In this document: one piece after another, positions 11,701 through 26,700 of the stretch
How positions within the stretch are numbered: the first letter of the stretch is position 1
Layout: every line of letters begins with the position of its first letter
From: Liolophura sinensis
Taxonomy: Eukaryota > Mollusca > Polyplacophora > Chitonida > Chitonidae
Direction: 5' to 3'
DNA: 64,000 nt
Assembly: GCF_032854445.1 (NCBI RefSeq)
Contig: NC_088297.1
Location: 24,501,127-24,565,126 of the forward strand
Notes under the pieces: model-generated
The model's database searches: none
Told to the model about the DNA's origin: nothing
What the model saw: the letters and a program-made list of their open reading frames with translations, nothing else
Program-made: the position numbers and the translations under genes

Positions 11701-14700
11701 AACTGCAGTCAGAATACAAAGATGTAGAAAATCTAGGACAGAGAATTGACCACGATCATGTACCTGTCAAACAGCAAAACTGCAACTACGGCCGAGTCAT
11801 TGAGAGCTGGACTCGAACCCGCGATCTCCTTGGTCAGAAGCCGATCCGCGGCGTGGAAAGCAAGACTCTAGCCGAATAGGCTACTATTAATCCAATGCTA
11901 TATTCAGCTGTCTGTAAAATCAGTCAAACTCACTACCAAAATTTCCTTTGGTCAGTGACACGTAATAACTGAAACTCTACACATTGATATCTTGTGCGTC
12001 TTTAATACTGCAATTCATAACGTTAAACTTCATAAGCTTTATTTCGACATCAAGAATTCATTGCCTCAGGTGACGTCATAATTATTCAAAAGCAAGTCGC
12101 ACGCTTGACATTGGGCGTGGATAGTAATTTGTTTTTCAATAGCTGTACCAGCATGCGGTTAGAACAAACTCCACATCGTAACAAGACCTACACTTCTGTC
12201 TCAGCAAATAGACTACATTAAGGTTTTTCTTACATCCAGTTCTAAAACCATACTGGAAAAAATAAAATAAAACTCATTTATGAAGGTTATATTATGCTAA
12301 GCCATGCAAACAGTGTCAAATATGGCACTGTCATAAAGTACAGTAAAAGTAGGTAGCAGTTTATGTAACAGGTGCCACTTTTCTCCAACCACACTGAATT
12401 CCGCCCAATATCCAGCATGCCACTGGTTTTTCATAATAGCCACGTCGCCCGAGGCAATGAGTTCTTGCCTTTAAAACAGAAATTGTGCAGTTTAGCATGA
12501 TCAATTAGAAAAAGAGTGTTCTAACTTCATTTTCTGTGCAAGAATCCAAAATATCTGAGAGTAGAGCTTGTGTTGTTACGTGTCACTGACTACAGGTAAT
12601 TTTGAGAGCGAGTATGACTGATTTTACACACACCTGAATATAGGCGACTCGTTAAAAGAAACAGACTATATCAAATGAATGAGTGTAGACGTTAGTGGGG
12701 TTTGTCATGTGGGATATTTGGAAAGTACAGTTACGGTAACCTTCTGATCCAGAGGAAATCAAGAAACATATAAATATATACAACATTGAGCATATATTAC
12801 ACGGGAGAAATTATATCCTCTCCGTAACCCCAAGAAAACTGGTCGGTCCTCATAAAATCATGACTGGTCTCAGGAAAACTCATTTTTGACAAATCGGGCC
12901 ATGTAAGGCATGCACCGATCCCTTCACTGACGTCACTCCACGGTAACAACCACAGGAGTTTAATTTTTCATGTGTGACACGTTCGCTTCTTTCGTTGGCG
13001 TGCCCGTTCTCGGCCCTGTAATCATCATTTATCATTAAACTTGCTTTGAAATGTCATTGTTAGTACTGTGCAAGATTTCTGTAAAACTTTCCCTGGTGAC
13101 GGGAGTCATTGTAAATCAAACGCTGAGAGCTGAGCATGCGCTGTGAAGGTCCTGTGCGCAGGACCAATCAGGAACGCCAATCCGCTCTTTCTGCTCCACC
13201 CAGCAAGTCACCTGATGGTTTTCATTGTGCGTGTACTCAAGTAAGTACTCACCGCTCGAACAGTCAGGGTGCGCACACAGAAGTCCTCAAACTGGTGTGT
13301 GGCCAGAAGTTCCACAGTGACGTGGCCGTAAACGGTGCTACCTGACTCCGGCCAGTACTGGTCACATTTGATCTAAAACACATAGAATAATTTAAAAAGA
13401 TTGAACTAGGTAGGAAAACGGGTTTTAAAGCTATAATGAGACGTGCAGACAGTTTGCAGAAAAACGTCTTTACTTTGGCTTTGTTATCTGAAATTTCCAA
13501 GTTCATAGTGAAAGTAGTCTGGCATCTGAAACCATGATTTTTGTTTCGCGACATGCTATAGCTTTACGTTGTGGATATTCACTGAAAGATCGGCCGGTAA
13601 TCGGGTAAGTGAATTCATCCTGAACCAGCTTCAGCGTCGCTTTAGTTTTTAAGTTTGCCACGTGTGCATTTTTTCTGCTTCTGGCATTCCCCTTTTCTGA
13701 TGGCATAGGGATTAAATGAAAAATACAAACGCGCTACAATGTATCAACAAAAACTGCATTTATTCTAATCTTGAAACTATCATTGTAAGGTACATTGCGT
13801 GGGGCGTTTCAAAATGTGACCGGTTTACCATGTTTGTAAATGCCAGAACCAGGCTTAAATTGATTTGTCAGAATCCGAAACATTTACACGAGACAAACCA
13901 TAACCTGGGGTTATTGTGTAAAAATAAACACCTTGTTTCCCTCCTTTAGTTTTGTCAGCATAATGATGATGTCCGTATTCAGTTGCCAAACCATACGCCA
14001 GAAATCGTTCATGATGAACGTCGTGGGTCCTGTGAATACAAATGCCCTGTTATTTTCATGCAGACTTACATGTAGGACAAATAATATAAGGCCGAGTAAA
14101 TAATCTCCTCAGAAAGAAACCCATAGGTGAAAAATCGCGGTCACACCAGATCTTAGGAAGCCATATGTGGCACATCGACTATTTAGTTATATACATACAA
14201 CTAAATGTTATAGACATTGGAACGTCACATAGAAAGTTTTAATATAATAAACATGCATACCAAATATTTATATGGCTCATGATGGTCACACCATATGCTC
14301 AAAACACACAGGTGACACATGGTGGTCACATCAGATGGTGAGAGCACACAGGTGACACATGGTGGTCACATCAGATGCTGAGAGCACACAGGTGACACAT
14401 GGTGGTCAAAACAGATGCTGAGAGCACACAGGTGACACATGGTGGTCAAAACAGATGCTGAGAGCACACAGGTGACACATGGTGGTCAAAACAGATGCTG
14501 AGAGCACATAGGTGACACTTGGTGGTCACACAAGATGCTGAGAGTACATAGTTGACGCATGGTGATCACACCAGATGGTGAGAACGCATACCTGACACAT
14601 GGTGGTCACACCAGATGGTGAGAACGCATACCTGACACATGGTGGTCACACCAGATGCTGAGAGCACACAGGTGACGCATGGTGGTCACACCAGATGGTG

Positions 14701-17700
14701 AGAGCACACAGGTGACACATGGTGGTCACATCACATGGTGAGAGCACACAGGTGACACATGGTGGTCACACCAGATGGTGAGAGCACACAGGTGACACAT
14801 GGTGGTCACATCACATGGTGAGAGCACACAGGTGACACATGGTGGTCAAAACAGATGCTGAGAGCACATAGGTGACACATGGTGGTCACACCAGATGGTG
14901 AGAGCACACAGGTGACACATGATGGTCGCATCAGATGGTGAGAGCACACAGGTGACACATGGTGGTCAAAACAGATGCTGAGAGCACATAGGTGACACAT
15001 GGTGGTCACACCAGATGGTGAGAGCACACAGGTGACACATGGTGGTCACACCAGATGGTGAGAGCACACAGGTGACACTTGGTGGTCAAAACAGATGCTG
15101 AGAGCACATAGGTGACACTTGGTGGTCAAAACAGATGCTGAGAGCACGTAGGTGACGCATGGTGGTCACATCAGATGGTGAGAGCACACAGGTGACACAT
15201 GGTGGTCAAAACAGATGCTGAGAGCACATAGGTGACACTTGGTGGTCAAAACAGATGGTGAGAGCACGTAGGTGACGCATGGTGGTCACATCAGATGGTG
15301 AGAGCTGACAGGTGACACATGGTGGTCAAAACAGATGCTGAGAGCACATAGGTGACGCATGGTGGTCAAAACACATGCTGAGAGCACATAGGTGACGCAT
15401 GGTGGTCATATCAAATGCTGAGAACACATACGTGACACACGGTGATCACACCAAATGCTCGGACCACATAAGTGACACATGGTGGTCACACCAGAGGGTG
15501 AGAACTCCGATGGTAAGAACACATAGGTGACACATTCTGGTCATGCTAGATGCTGAGAACACATAGGATGTACTCGATGGTCACACCAGAGGGTGAGAAC
15601 GCCGCACAAGGTGACACATGCTGATCACACCAGATTCTGAGATCACATAGGTAGCACATGGTGATCACAACAGATTCTGAAAACACATATGTGATCATAT
15701 CAGATGCTGAGAACGCACAGACGGCACATAATGGGAACACCAGATGCTGGGAACACAGCACATGTTGAGAAGTGTTGAGAAGGCATAGGTGGCCAAGAAC
15801 TAGATATTTTATACATTGAAGCGTTACATACTAAGGTTTGAAACAAGTAAACATCACACCAAATATTTAATAATCAGTTACACAAACGTCGAAACATTAC
15901 AGCTCATGATTCAAACAAATTAACAAGCAACCCAAAAGAAGCAAAGTGTAATACAGTCAAGCATTTTGATCGAGAATCCGGTATCTTGTTTAACTGACCT
16001 TGTGCCGCTATAAACTTCTTCTTCGTAGAATATCCCTGCAATAAATCATACAAATCGTATCAGGAATCGAAAAGTTCGGTGAAACCTGTATTAACATGAT
16101 ATGTAATCACAGAGCTAAATCCTTACTGAAAGACTACTGAAAACTGAGTCAAAACAACTTTTATTTCCTCATTTATTAATAGATTGATTTGGGCTAAATT
16201 AATTACAGTCTCATGGTTTAGTTCTATGATAAATAATTATCAGCAATGAGAACCTACATCAATGTAACTGGCATTGATGAAATCCGAATAAGGATCGCTG
16301 TCACGTGGCTCCAAGACAACGCGAGAGTGGTCATCTGTAACGAAAAAAATGATCATGTAGGGTTTTGGAAGGAAATACACAAAATATAATTGAGTAATCT
16401 GCGTCAATATAGTTTTAGTGCTGCCTCAGTGGAATGCCATAGCCATCAGGCATAACGGTTCGTCCAGACATTGTTTACGGACACAGCGCTGATGGCACAT
16501 TGTACAGATCGCTTATCCCATTTCTGATGAATATCAAATAATGAAATACCAGGATTACTGATTTAAGAGTGGAGTATAATGAGAAGGATCATTTGAAACA
16601 AAAATAAAACCAATAAGAAAAAACCCACAAAAGGTCTTGAGATATACGCACATGGAACCATTCCTTTGTACCGGCATTTGTGCGCGTGTTGGGGTAAGAA
16701 TGCTGTCTCTGACTTCTTCGACACACCTCCAGGTAAATTCTGACAATCAGAAAATAGAGGGTGCATTATCACCCAGGGCCAAATATAGCGCCTTCTGCCT
16801 CGTGGAAATTATTTTTCAAAAACTAGCTCTTTTTTGTCTGAATTAAACCTTACACACACAAGAAACGAGAAATCAAATAGTTCACCTACTCATATTGTTA
16901 CATGCAGAGGAACTTAAATAACAATGACTCTTGAAGACGAATAAAAAAAGCTTGATACAGTCAGAACAGCTATATCTTGCTTAGTTTCATGCACACACTT
17001 TCGATGAAATTTTACATTGCGTTTCCTTTAACATACCTCCTTCTACACACAGTGTTCTGATAAAATTCATCGATGAAAGAATACACACAAACACACACAC
17101 ACGTATTTACCTCAAATTCATCCGCCAGGGCTTCTGGATCCGCGTCACAATAGCCGACAATTGTCACTAGTTCATTTATACCAATGATCTTGGTTAACAT
17201 GACCGAATTCGTGGCATGACTGCCCCTTTTATTTGAACCCGTGAGACTGTCTGCAATTCAGGAAGAAGGGACATATGTATACAAAGTGTTTGCTGCAAAT
17301 GTCTTCTTAACCACAAATGTCCAGAGCTTTATTCACCCGGGGCTTGGGAAGGGGAGGGGGGGCCCAATGCCGACGGTGTAGCACGCCATGACCCATCAGC
17401 TTCCTCTCCGACCGTATGTGCCACGGTCTTGAGTACGGCGTAAAACACCCATGAAATAAATAAACAATTAAAGTATTCACACGGTCAACTCTGTAAGCCT
17501 GATAAAACCTGACCCTAATTCTGGCCCTTCGATCATTCCTCCGTTAACCTCTGAGGCACCCATCTGCTTGACGTATTATCAAAGCCACTCACAAAGCGAT
17601 GAGGATATCATGACCATGATAACCCGGATAAACATTACACGTGGACATAGAACACATACCATGGTCCATTTGCAAAAAGCTTTGCAAATCTGGTTTTCAA

Positions 17701-20700
17701 AACATATCCCTGAATTGCTTCATTTGTTGCACTATAATCGAGATCTACAAATATAGTACATTCTGTGTTTCACGTCACTTCATTGTGCCATTGCGTCCCA
17801 AACAGTGATTGGCTTACACTGACAGTACTAGAATAGTGACGGATAGTGATCTTTTGCTGACACTCCATCATTAATATGACACCATCGGACACATCACTGA
17901 AAAATTCGTGAAGGAAATACCAGAAACCTACTAAATAAATAAATAAATAAATAAATAAATATTATTTATTGTTTACGCTGGAACATGCCCAACCTATTGT
18001 TTGTGGTTTGTTTCGTTAAGCATTATGATTTTTTACTTTAAAATCTTCCTCAGAAACGAGGTTGTAAATTACAACAGATTCACATCCGAACAAAGCATTT
18101 GTGTGAATTAGAGAATAGCGGAGTAACACTAAAACTCCGCCATACTTATATAGACGCACCAGTTATGATGATTGGCCTGTTGACGATATTGTCAGAATCA
18201 GATTCCGAGTTCCTTCGTGCAGACCTCCTGTGGAATAAAGAATGTACATAGTTAATTTTGTAACTACTACTTTTTCTTTCCTTATTTCATTTATTTGGTT
18301 AATGTTTTAACTATACACAGATACCCGACAATGTTATGACACCTTCGTAATCCTGAGATTGACTAATCGTTTGATTAATTGGTTAACTGTTGTTTAACGC
18401 CATTCTCAAGATTTTTAAGGAACGGCAGTGTTCTGATTCACCATACGACACCATATTTGTTGAAGGCAAATGGTATTCAGTAAACGCAGGGCTATGCAAA
18501 CAGCCGCATGAGCACAATCGGCCGCATATTGCCACCAAGGCCTGAATTAACAGTGAGAGATGAGCATCTACAAATTCCACGTCCAGGGCTGGCTTTGAAC
18601 TCTCAAGTCACGTGTGTCTTGGTTACATTGGATGAATAAATGCTTGGGGTTTAAAGTCGTGCTTAACAATGTTTCAGTCATATGACGACGAGGAATCATT
18701 AGGTGTGTGTACATATACTGCGCCTTCTTGTGGCAGGATGGGTTCATGACGCAAAAGTGCTGACGCCACTGAAGTATCATACCGAAGACACCAAACATGA
18801 TACGCCACTCAGTCACATTATACTGACACCGGGCCAACCGGCCCCTTTTCTTAGCTTTTACCTTTCTGCCGAGCGCCAAGCGAGACGGCAACAATTACCG
18901 GCAACACAGAGTTATCTCCGAAATAACTCAACCATCTCCCAAACCGAATAAGCATCTACGACCAAAATAAACATCTCCCAAGCTAAGCAAACATCTACGG
19001 CCATATCAGACAAGCATTTTGCAAATCAAAAATGCATCTCCCAAACTTACCACATATGTCTAAAACCGAATAACCGAATTTCCCACACCAAGCAAATATC
19101 CCCCAAACCAATCAACCATCTCCAAAACCGAATAAGCATCTGCAAAACCAAACAAGCATCTCCCAAAGCAAACAAGTATCTCCCAAACCACATAAGCATC
19201 TCCCAAACCATACAAGCATCTCCCCAAACCAAACAAGCATCTCCAAAACCTAATAAGCATCTCCCAAATTAGGTAATCATCTCCCAAACCAAACAAGAAT
19301 CTCCCAAACCGCAAAAACATCCCCAAAACCGAATAATCATCTGCAAAACCAAACAATCATCTCCCAAACCAAAGCAAGTTCCGCCAAAAGCACTCGGACA
19401 GCATGTTGGAGAAGACTCACCGCCTGGTAAACCTTTTAGTCAGTGGAATTTAAATCAGTATAATTGAACAAGTTAGGGGTTAAATATTTAGTGTGTATCG
19501 AATCTGTAGTGTTTGCTGTATTTTGGCACATACTGCCTTGTTTTCTCTCCTGAACCAATCAGTCGACAGGATTTCCCTGTAGTACCTATGGTCTTTGACA
19601 GTTCTACATTCTGCAATGAGTATGATACTTTGTTGCTCGACACTGCGTCTAGGGGAAATATTTATATTGTTGAAGCGAATCTGAGGCCTTGGTGTAGATA
19701 AAGATAGTATTAGGAGCAATGTTTTATTACTTTTTTCCTAGCCCTGGAAATACAACTGGGCAATTATAGGCTGTTGACCACGAATTTACAGTGCACCCAG
19801 AATACTCACGTGGCCTGGGTACAGGGGATGCCGCACATAGGCTACTGTTTAAAACGTTGTTGTAATAATCCTGGCCTATCTATACAATGTTCTCATGATA
19901 ATGTTTGAAAGTTAGAAGTGATAATCGCCATCAACAGTACAAATATTCCACAATGTTATACAAGTATGTACTGAGACAGGGACAGTCCTGTCGGAGTAAA
20001 GCTGGATATGCAGAATTTCATATGTCCTTAAAATAAACCCATGTACTTCTGTTGTCTTCGAGTGATCGTTTCCGTTTTAATATAGCATGCTTCTACATGT
20101 ATAATGACTTATACATACGTCTATTAATATAAATGAAGTGTGTATTTAATATAAAGGCACTAATTTCATTGTTATGAACGCCATGAAACAAACAAATATG
20201 TTTATCCACATATTATAGATCACCACGTAAAGTTTTGTTAGTGTCAAGTCGAAGGGAGCAGTCCAAAGCTAACAATAATGAATGACGTCATACAATAGAA
20301 CAACAATATACTTGCACTTTCATTTGCCACGAATCTGGTCTAATGTTATACAGTAATCAAAAGTTAAATGTAGAAAGAACCGAACCATAACCTATGCCCG
20401 CCCCATTATATTACCTCTATTACAATTTAAATGGTAGGGACATGCAAACACCTAAATTCAATTACATTGTAAGCTGTTAGGCACATCAATGATAGTGTCG
20501 TATGTAATTAAAGGCATTTCGTTGTACATTGTCTCAGAAGATCGAGCAAGTTGGCAATGCTTAATTGCTCAATTCATTTACCCACTCCTGTTAATTACCT
20601 ATCCTGATTTAGTTGCCAAAAAGCGCCCTTTTTGTTGATGAAGTTTCTTCTTTCACTTAGCTTTATCCGGGAGAAGCCTATTCCGTTTGGGATGCTAATC

Positions 20701-23700
20701 TGGTGGACCTTTATTTGGTTTGACATATGCTTGCTTAGCTGACGAGATGTTTATACAAGCTCCAAATGGCATGTCATTAGCGCCCTTGTATTCAGTGCGT
20801 CTTCACCACTTCAGGACGTATACTCCGCCTCAGTTCAGTAAAATGCCTTGCCTACATGTCCCGCATACAGTGTTTTCGGGGCTATATTTATGCAGCAGAA
20901 AGCTCATGAATAATAAATGACACCCAGTTCTGTCTACGTACCGTCTTCGCCTCAGGAATATCACAACAACAACAACAAGGGCGAGAAGAACAGCGAAACC
21001 CAGTACTCCTCCCACAATGGCCCCAGTCGTGGACGAGGATAAAGCTGCAGTGCTCATGTCTGTGGCTCCAGTTGCTGATAAAACAAATAACGAAGGGCAC
21101 AGGACCATAGGCGATTGTTATGGTAAGAGATCTGATTGATAAGGTATAAATGTAAAGGCGGAATTATAACATACAAAACTGGGATGATATGAGAACGCAT
21201 AGGGATAGAACGATTGTGAAAGTCAAGTGGTCTTTTCGTTCGTTTCCGGAAACGGACACACGAGCAACACAGACAACAGTCAGAGCGGAAAAATTTACAA
21301 ATTCTTTGTCCAAGCCCGAGTTTAAACCTCCATCTCTTATGTCCTAGTAACTGAAAAACCAGCACCTCTAACCGGTAGAAAACGGTCAATTCAACACAAA
21401 GGACCTGGTGAAGGCGGGGAATCGGCCCCGGTGCAAGAAACTGTGCACCTTAAGGTTGACAGCTGCTGATACCTTCATGAATCCATATCTTTTCTCAGTT
21501 CTATTTTAATCCTCTTTACTCGATATTTGGCAAGAGTTACAAAGCTCCAAGAGAATCTGTATCTGTGGACGTTCGCGATGTATACGTCATACAATCTTAA
21601 ACTGGTGGCAAATTCCAGTCACACCGAAATATATTTTTGAGGGCAGGGGTGGGGGTGGGTGAGGGGTTAGTGACTAACTGTATCACAAATGAAACTTCTT
21701 GATAAATTCTTGGGTTCGTCGTTAAACACCAATCAAGTAACTAAATATCTAACAATAGTAACTTTCAACTTTATTATTCCGCTACATATTACACATATGA
21801 TGACAACACGATTTGCCACATGTTTACACATAGGATGACAAGCAGAGTTGCTACATGTTACACATAGGATGACAAGCAGAGTTGCCACGTAACACTTTAG
21901 CATACCATAACAATTATCAGTTGTAATTTATGATAATACTTATTTAATACAGTTTGACTACATTTCACAAAAGTGTCTTTCAAAAGTAAAAAAAATCAAA
22001 CTAGTCAGATTCGAACTCATTCCAAAAGTGCTAGGAGCTTTCTAATGTGACTCCAATGTAAGTTCAATGCACTATGAAGGATGTCAAACAGACATTTTCA
22101 CAAGTATGGACTTTAAACTTGCCAAGATATGACAAAATTGAGTTTATGTCTTGCTTATAAAGACAAACATTAACCAAAACGAAACAATGATAGCACATAA
22201 AAATTCATTAATGATGGGTTATTACTAAGCAGCCATCTAGTTTATGGCCATACAACTTTTTCTGGCGCTTCGACCAAGTCTTATAATTCTGATTTGGAAA
22301 TTTACAGAATTGTGCTGTATTTTGAAATTTGCACTTTCACATCGTACTTCTCTGGGACCAATTCTCCGCCGTACCGTACCAGGTCCTTTGTCGCACGATA
22401 ACTACTGTGGTCGCCATTGAATAAGTGAAGAATTTTCAAGTACGGCGTAAAACACCAAACAAATAAATAAATAATTCTAAAATAAACGAATAGGGAATAA
22501 TGCTGAGATGAGAACATTATTTCGAAATGATAATGACAACCTTAATCACAAGGGCCACATGGCAACATGCAGGAGTGCAAATCGGTGCTGGCAGCTCAGC
22601 TCCGAGACAATTACGGCAAATTTTTTATGAGGTTACAAAAAATAGGAAAACGACAATTTTTATTTTATTGTAAAACTGCTCTTCTTTTTGCAGCGGAAGC
22701 CCTTCCGGCACTCCAGTTTTCTCTCACCTTAAGCCTTACCACTGTCAGAAAAGTTAATAATTGTTCTTAAACAGGAATCATAGAAATAAATAGATAAATA
22801 AAAACACTGTATATAGAGTAGAGGAGCTTCAGTAGGTTATTGTTAAGTACCTTAAAGTTAAGTTCAAGTCTTACCTTCCTTACTTTCGATCACTCTCGAA
22901 GTCAACGTTCCAAGAAAAGCCCGAATGATAATGTACATCTCACAGAGAAAACCCGAGATTCTCCAACACCGCGTGCGTAGTGATGATGCTCAAGACGTGT
23001 GCGTGTTATGTCGTATATGTTCGTTATTATAATCATACTACTATCTGATGATTCTTGTGTGTTTCGTAACCCCGTTACTGAGTAGAAACTAAAGAAAATA
23101 TATTGCATTTCGCACCGCTTACATTGGTCAGAGACATGTGTCCTCTTCACCACTTTTAAACAGGGGAAATGATATTTTACCTGGGTTTTCCTCACAGTTC
23201 GATCCAGTATAGTTTTGGTTACACATTCCTGTACATGCCCCAGTCGTCTTGTCACAGATGCTTGATTGTCGGTTCGGACAGTTACATGTGTTCTGGCATG
23301 TGGGTCCGTATCGCCCAACTTGACACGTGCCACAATCTTGTCCAGTATAGCCGGGGTTACACTGTTCTGTACACACCCCAGTCGTATTGTCACAGGCGGT
23401 TGATTGTCTGTTCGGACAGTTACAGTTGTCCTGACACGTTTTTCCGTATCTACCAACTGGACACGTGACTGTATCAGGTTGACAGTGTGGTCCAGCATAG
23501 CCGTTGTTACAATGCCCTGTGCATGTCCCACCATTCTTCATACATATGTTTGTTTGTCTGTTTGGACAACTACAGTCGTTTTGACACGTGGGGCCGTATT
23601 TCCCGACAGGACAAGTGACGGGTTGACAGTCTGGTCCAGCATAGCCGTTGTTACACTGCCCTGTGCATGTCCCACCATTCTTCATACATATGTTTGTTTG

Positions 23701-26700
23701 TCTGTTTGGACAATTACAGTCGTACTGACACATGAGGCCGTATTTCCCGACAGGACAAGTGACGGGTTGACAGTCTGGTCCAGTATAGCCGGGGTTACAC
23801 TGCCCTGTGCATGTCCCACCATTCTTCATACATATGTTTGTTTGTCTGTTTGGACAACTACAGTCGTACTGACACGTGGGGCCGTATTTCCCGACAGGAC
23901 AAGTGACGGGTTGACAGTCTGGTCCAGTATAGCCGGGGTTACACTGCCCTGTGCATGTCCCACCATTCTTCATACATATGTTTGTTTGTCTGTTTGGACA
24001 ATTACAGTCATTTTGACACGTGGGGCCGTATTTCCCGACAGGACAAGTGACGGGTTGACAGTCTGGTCCAGTATAGCCGGGGTTACACTGCCCTGTGCAT
24101 GTCCCACCATTCGTCATACATATGTTTGTTTGTCTGTTTGGACAATTACAGTTGTACTGACACATGAGGCCGTATTTCCCGACAGGACAAGTGACGGGTT
24201 GACAGTCTGGTCCAGTATAGCCGGGGTTACACTGCCCTGTGCATGTCCCACCATTCTTCACACATACATTTGTTTGTCTGTTTGGACAATTACAGTCATA
24301 CTGACACGTGGGGCCGTATTTACCATCGTCACAGGACTCTGAAACAGATCAATACAAAACATGGTCCTATAACTCTTAAATATAAACGCTTCAATATCAT
24401 AAGAGTTATAGCATAGAGTAAAGCCAGAGCAGCGACGACAATGACTTATTGTCAATTTACCTAAGTTAAAGTTTTCTAACTGTCCATTTAAATGCTTAAA
24501 TAATAGTAAGTTACAGGCACCTTGGCACCTTGGCACCATGGCACCATGGCACAAAGGCTTAAACAGAATCAGGTTAAAAAATTCAGTCATGAATATATCA
24601 CTTATGGTCAGTTTTGTTTAAATATGTGACTTAACGTGTCCACGTGATATAAAGGTTCAGTCACACAAAGCCTGTAAACAGGTTACTACCTAGCAGTAAA
24701 TTGGTAATCGCGTGCAAATCGAAGGAAGAACGTGCGACTGTTCACAAAGGTTGTTGATGATCACCAGAGCAAAATCAGTCGCCACAAGGTCGACGGTTAT
24801 ATTCATAGCGTTATATTCATAGTATATTTTGCCGCTCCCACCCACCATTACAACTTCGGCCAGGCAAGACCTGTCTGCATGATCGCACCTTCAGTCGTGG
24901 GTGAATATGGTCACCAAGATTGATTGTACGATCGGTCGCCAATCGCTAGTACTAGTCACACGATTACCTATTACTTGTCTAGCCATCGATCTTCTCCAGT
25001 CGTTGGTGATCGCTCGACCACACATACCAACAGTGGTACGATGACCTAGTACCTGTATAAAATAGATCGTAGCAAACAATGGCGATCGGTCGTAATTCAG
25101 CCAAATCGAAACCAATTGCACGATACAGAACTTCTTTTGAGCCAATTTGTTTGAGGCTTTACCTAACTACGTAATTATTGGGTGCTGAACCAGATATGGA
25201 CGTGCCACTGATACTTTCTATAGTGTGATCTACCAGAGGTGCTTATAGGTAGTTTTAGGATGGTCACCTTTAGCATTCACGATGTAAACGTGACTATAAG
25301 GTTATAAGGTGAGATGTAACCCATAGCAGCCACAGTGTGGACACAGACATAGGCTGGTCACCAGTAGCGGCCACGATGTGGAAGTACTTAGACTGCTCAC
25401 CCATAGCAGCCACTATACGTACGAAGGTTACAAGGCGGTCAGTCAACCATTCAGGTGAACTGCTGGCTTTTCTACGCCAGACAGTTCAAGTAACTCTCAA
25501 ACTCTCGTTTGCAGCCTATGCTGCAATATTACAAATCTCTCGTGATAATGCGCGACAGACAGATAGTGCACCTAGCTCCAGACAGGGTAGTAATAAGGTA
25601 AACGTTATTACAGAATGGCAAAACGCAATAACCACCTTATGGACGTAATAGATTCATAGAGTGGTGAATCAGAGCAGCCGTGGTACAGAGGTACCACTTT
25701 ATGGGTATAATTACAGAGTGGTGAACGAGAGCAACCACGATACGGACGAAGATATACAGTGATGAACCAACGCAGGCATGTCGCGCAGGGGAAATTACAG
25801 AGTGGTGAACCAAAGCAGGCACGGTACAGAGGTTATTATAGAGTGGTCAACCAAAGCAGGCACGGTACAGAGGTTATTATAGATTAATAATAGTTATTAA
25901 CTATTATAGTGATAGTGATTAACCAAAGCAGGCATGGTACAGAGCTTTTTATGGAGTAGAGAACCAAAGCAGGAATGACACAAAGCTGCCATGGCACACA
26001 GGTTATTATAGAGCGGTCAACTACAGCAAGCATGGCACAGAGGGTTTTTTTTACAGTGGTGAACGAAAGCAGGTATGCCACAGAAGCTGTTTTAGAGTGG
26101 TGAACCAAAACAGGCATAGCACAGAGGTTTTTACAGAGTGGTGAACCACAGCAGGCATGGCTCAGAGGTTATTATAGAGTGGTGAACCAAAGCAGGCATG
26201 GTACTGAAGTTATTATAGAGTGCTGAGTTAAAGCTGGCATTGCAAAGAGGTTATTACAGAGTGGTGAACCAAAGCAGGCTTGGTACAGAGGCTATTATAA
26301 AGTGGTGAACCAAAGCCGGCATTGCACAGAGATTATTTTACAGATTATTTTACCAAAGCTTGCATGGTACAGAAGTCATTATAGAGTGCTGAGCCAAAGT
26401 TGGCATGGCGCAGAGGTTATTACAGAGTGGTGAACCAAAGCAGGCTTGGTACAGAGGTTATTATAAAGTGGTGAACCAAAGTAGGCATGGTACACAGGTT
26501 ATTATAAAGTGGTGAACAAAAGCAGGCATGGCATAGGGGTTATTATAGAGTGGTGAACAAAAGCCGGCATGGCACGGGGGCTATTCCAGAGTGGTCAACA
26601 AAAGCAGGCATGGCACAGAGGTTATTTTAGAGTGTTTAACCAAAGCAGGTGTGGCGCAGACGTTATTATAGAGTGGTGAATCAAAGCAGGCATGGCATAG

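Noticed and set aside
14270-15780. CRISPR-like array
   Set aside because: Units are directly adjacent 40-mers without unique spacers, in an intron of an animal gene.
23404-24342. 312-codon plus-strand ORF opposite the EGF exon
   Set aside because: The 144-bp unit is a multiple of three and lacks plus-strand stops in one frame. The minus strand carries the conserved cysteine pattern and proper splice sites.
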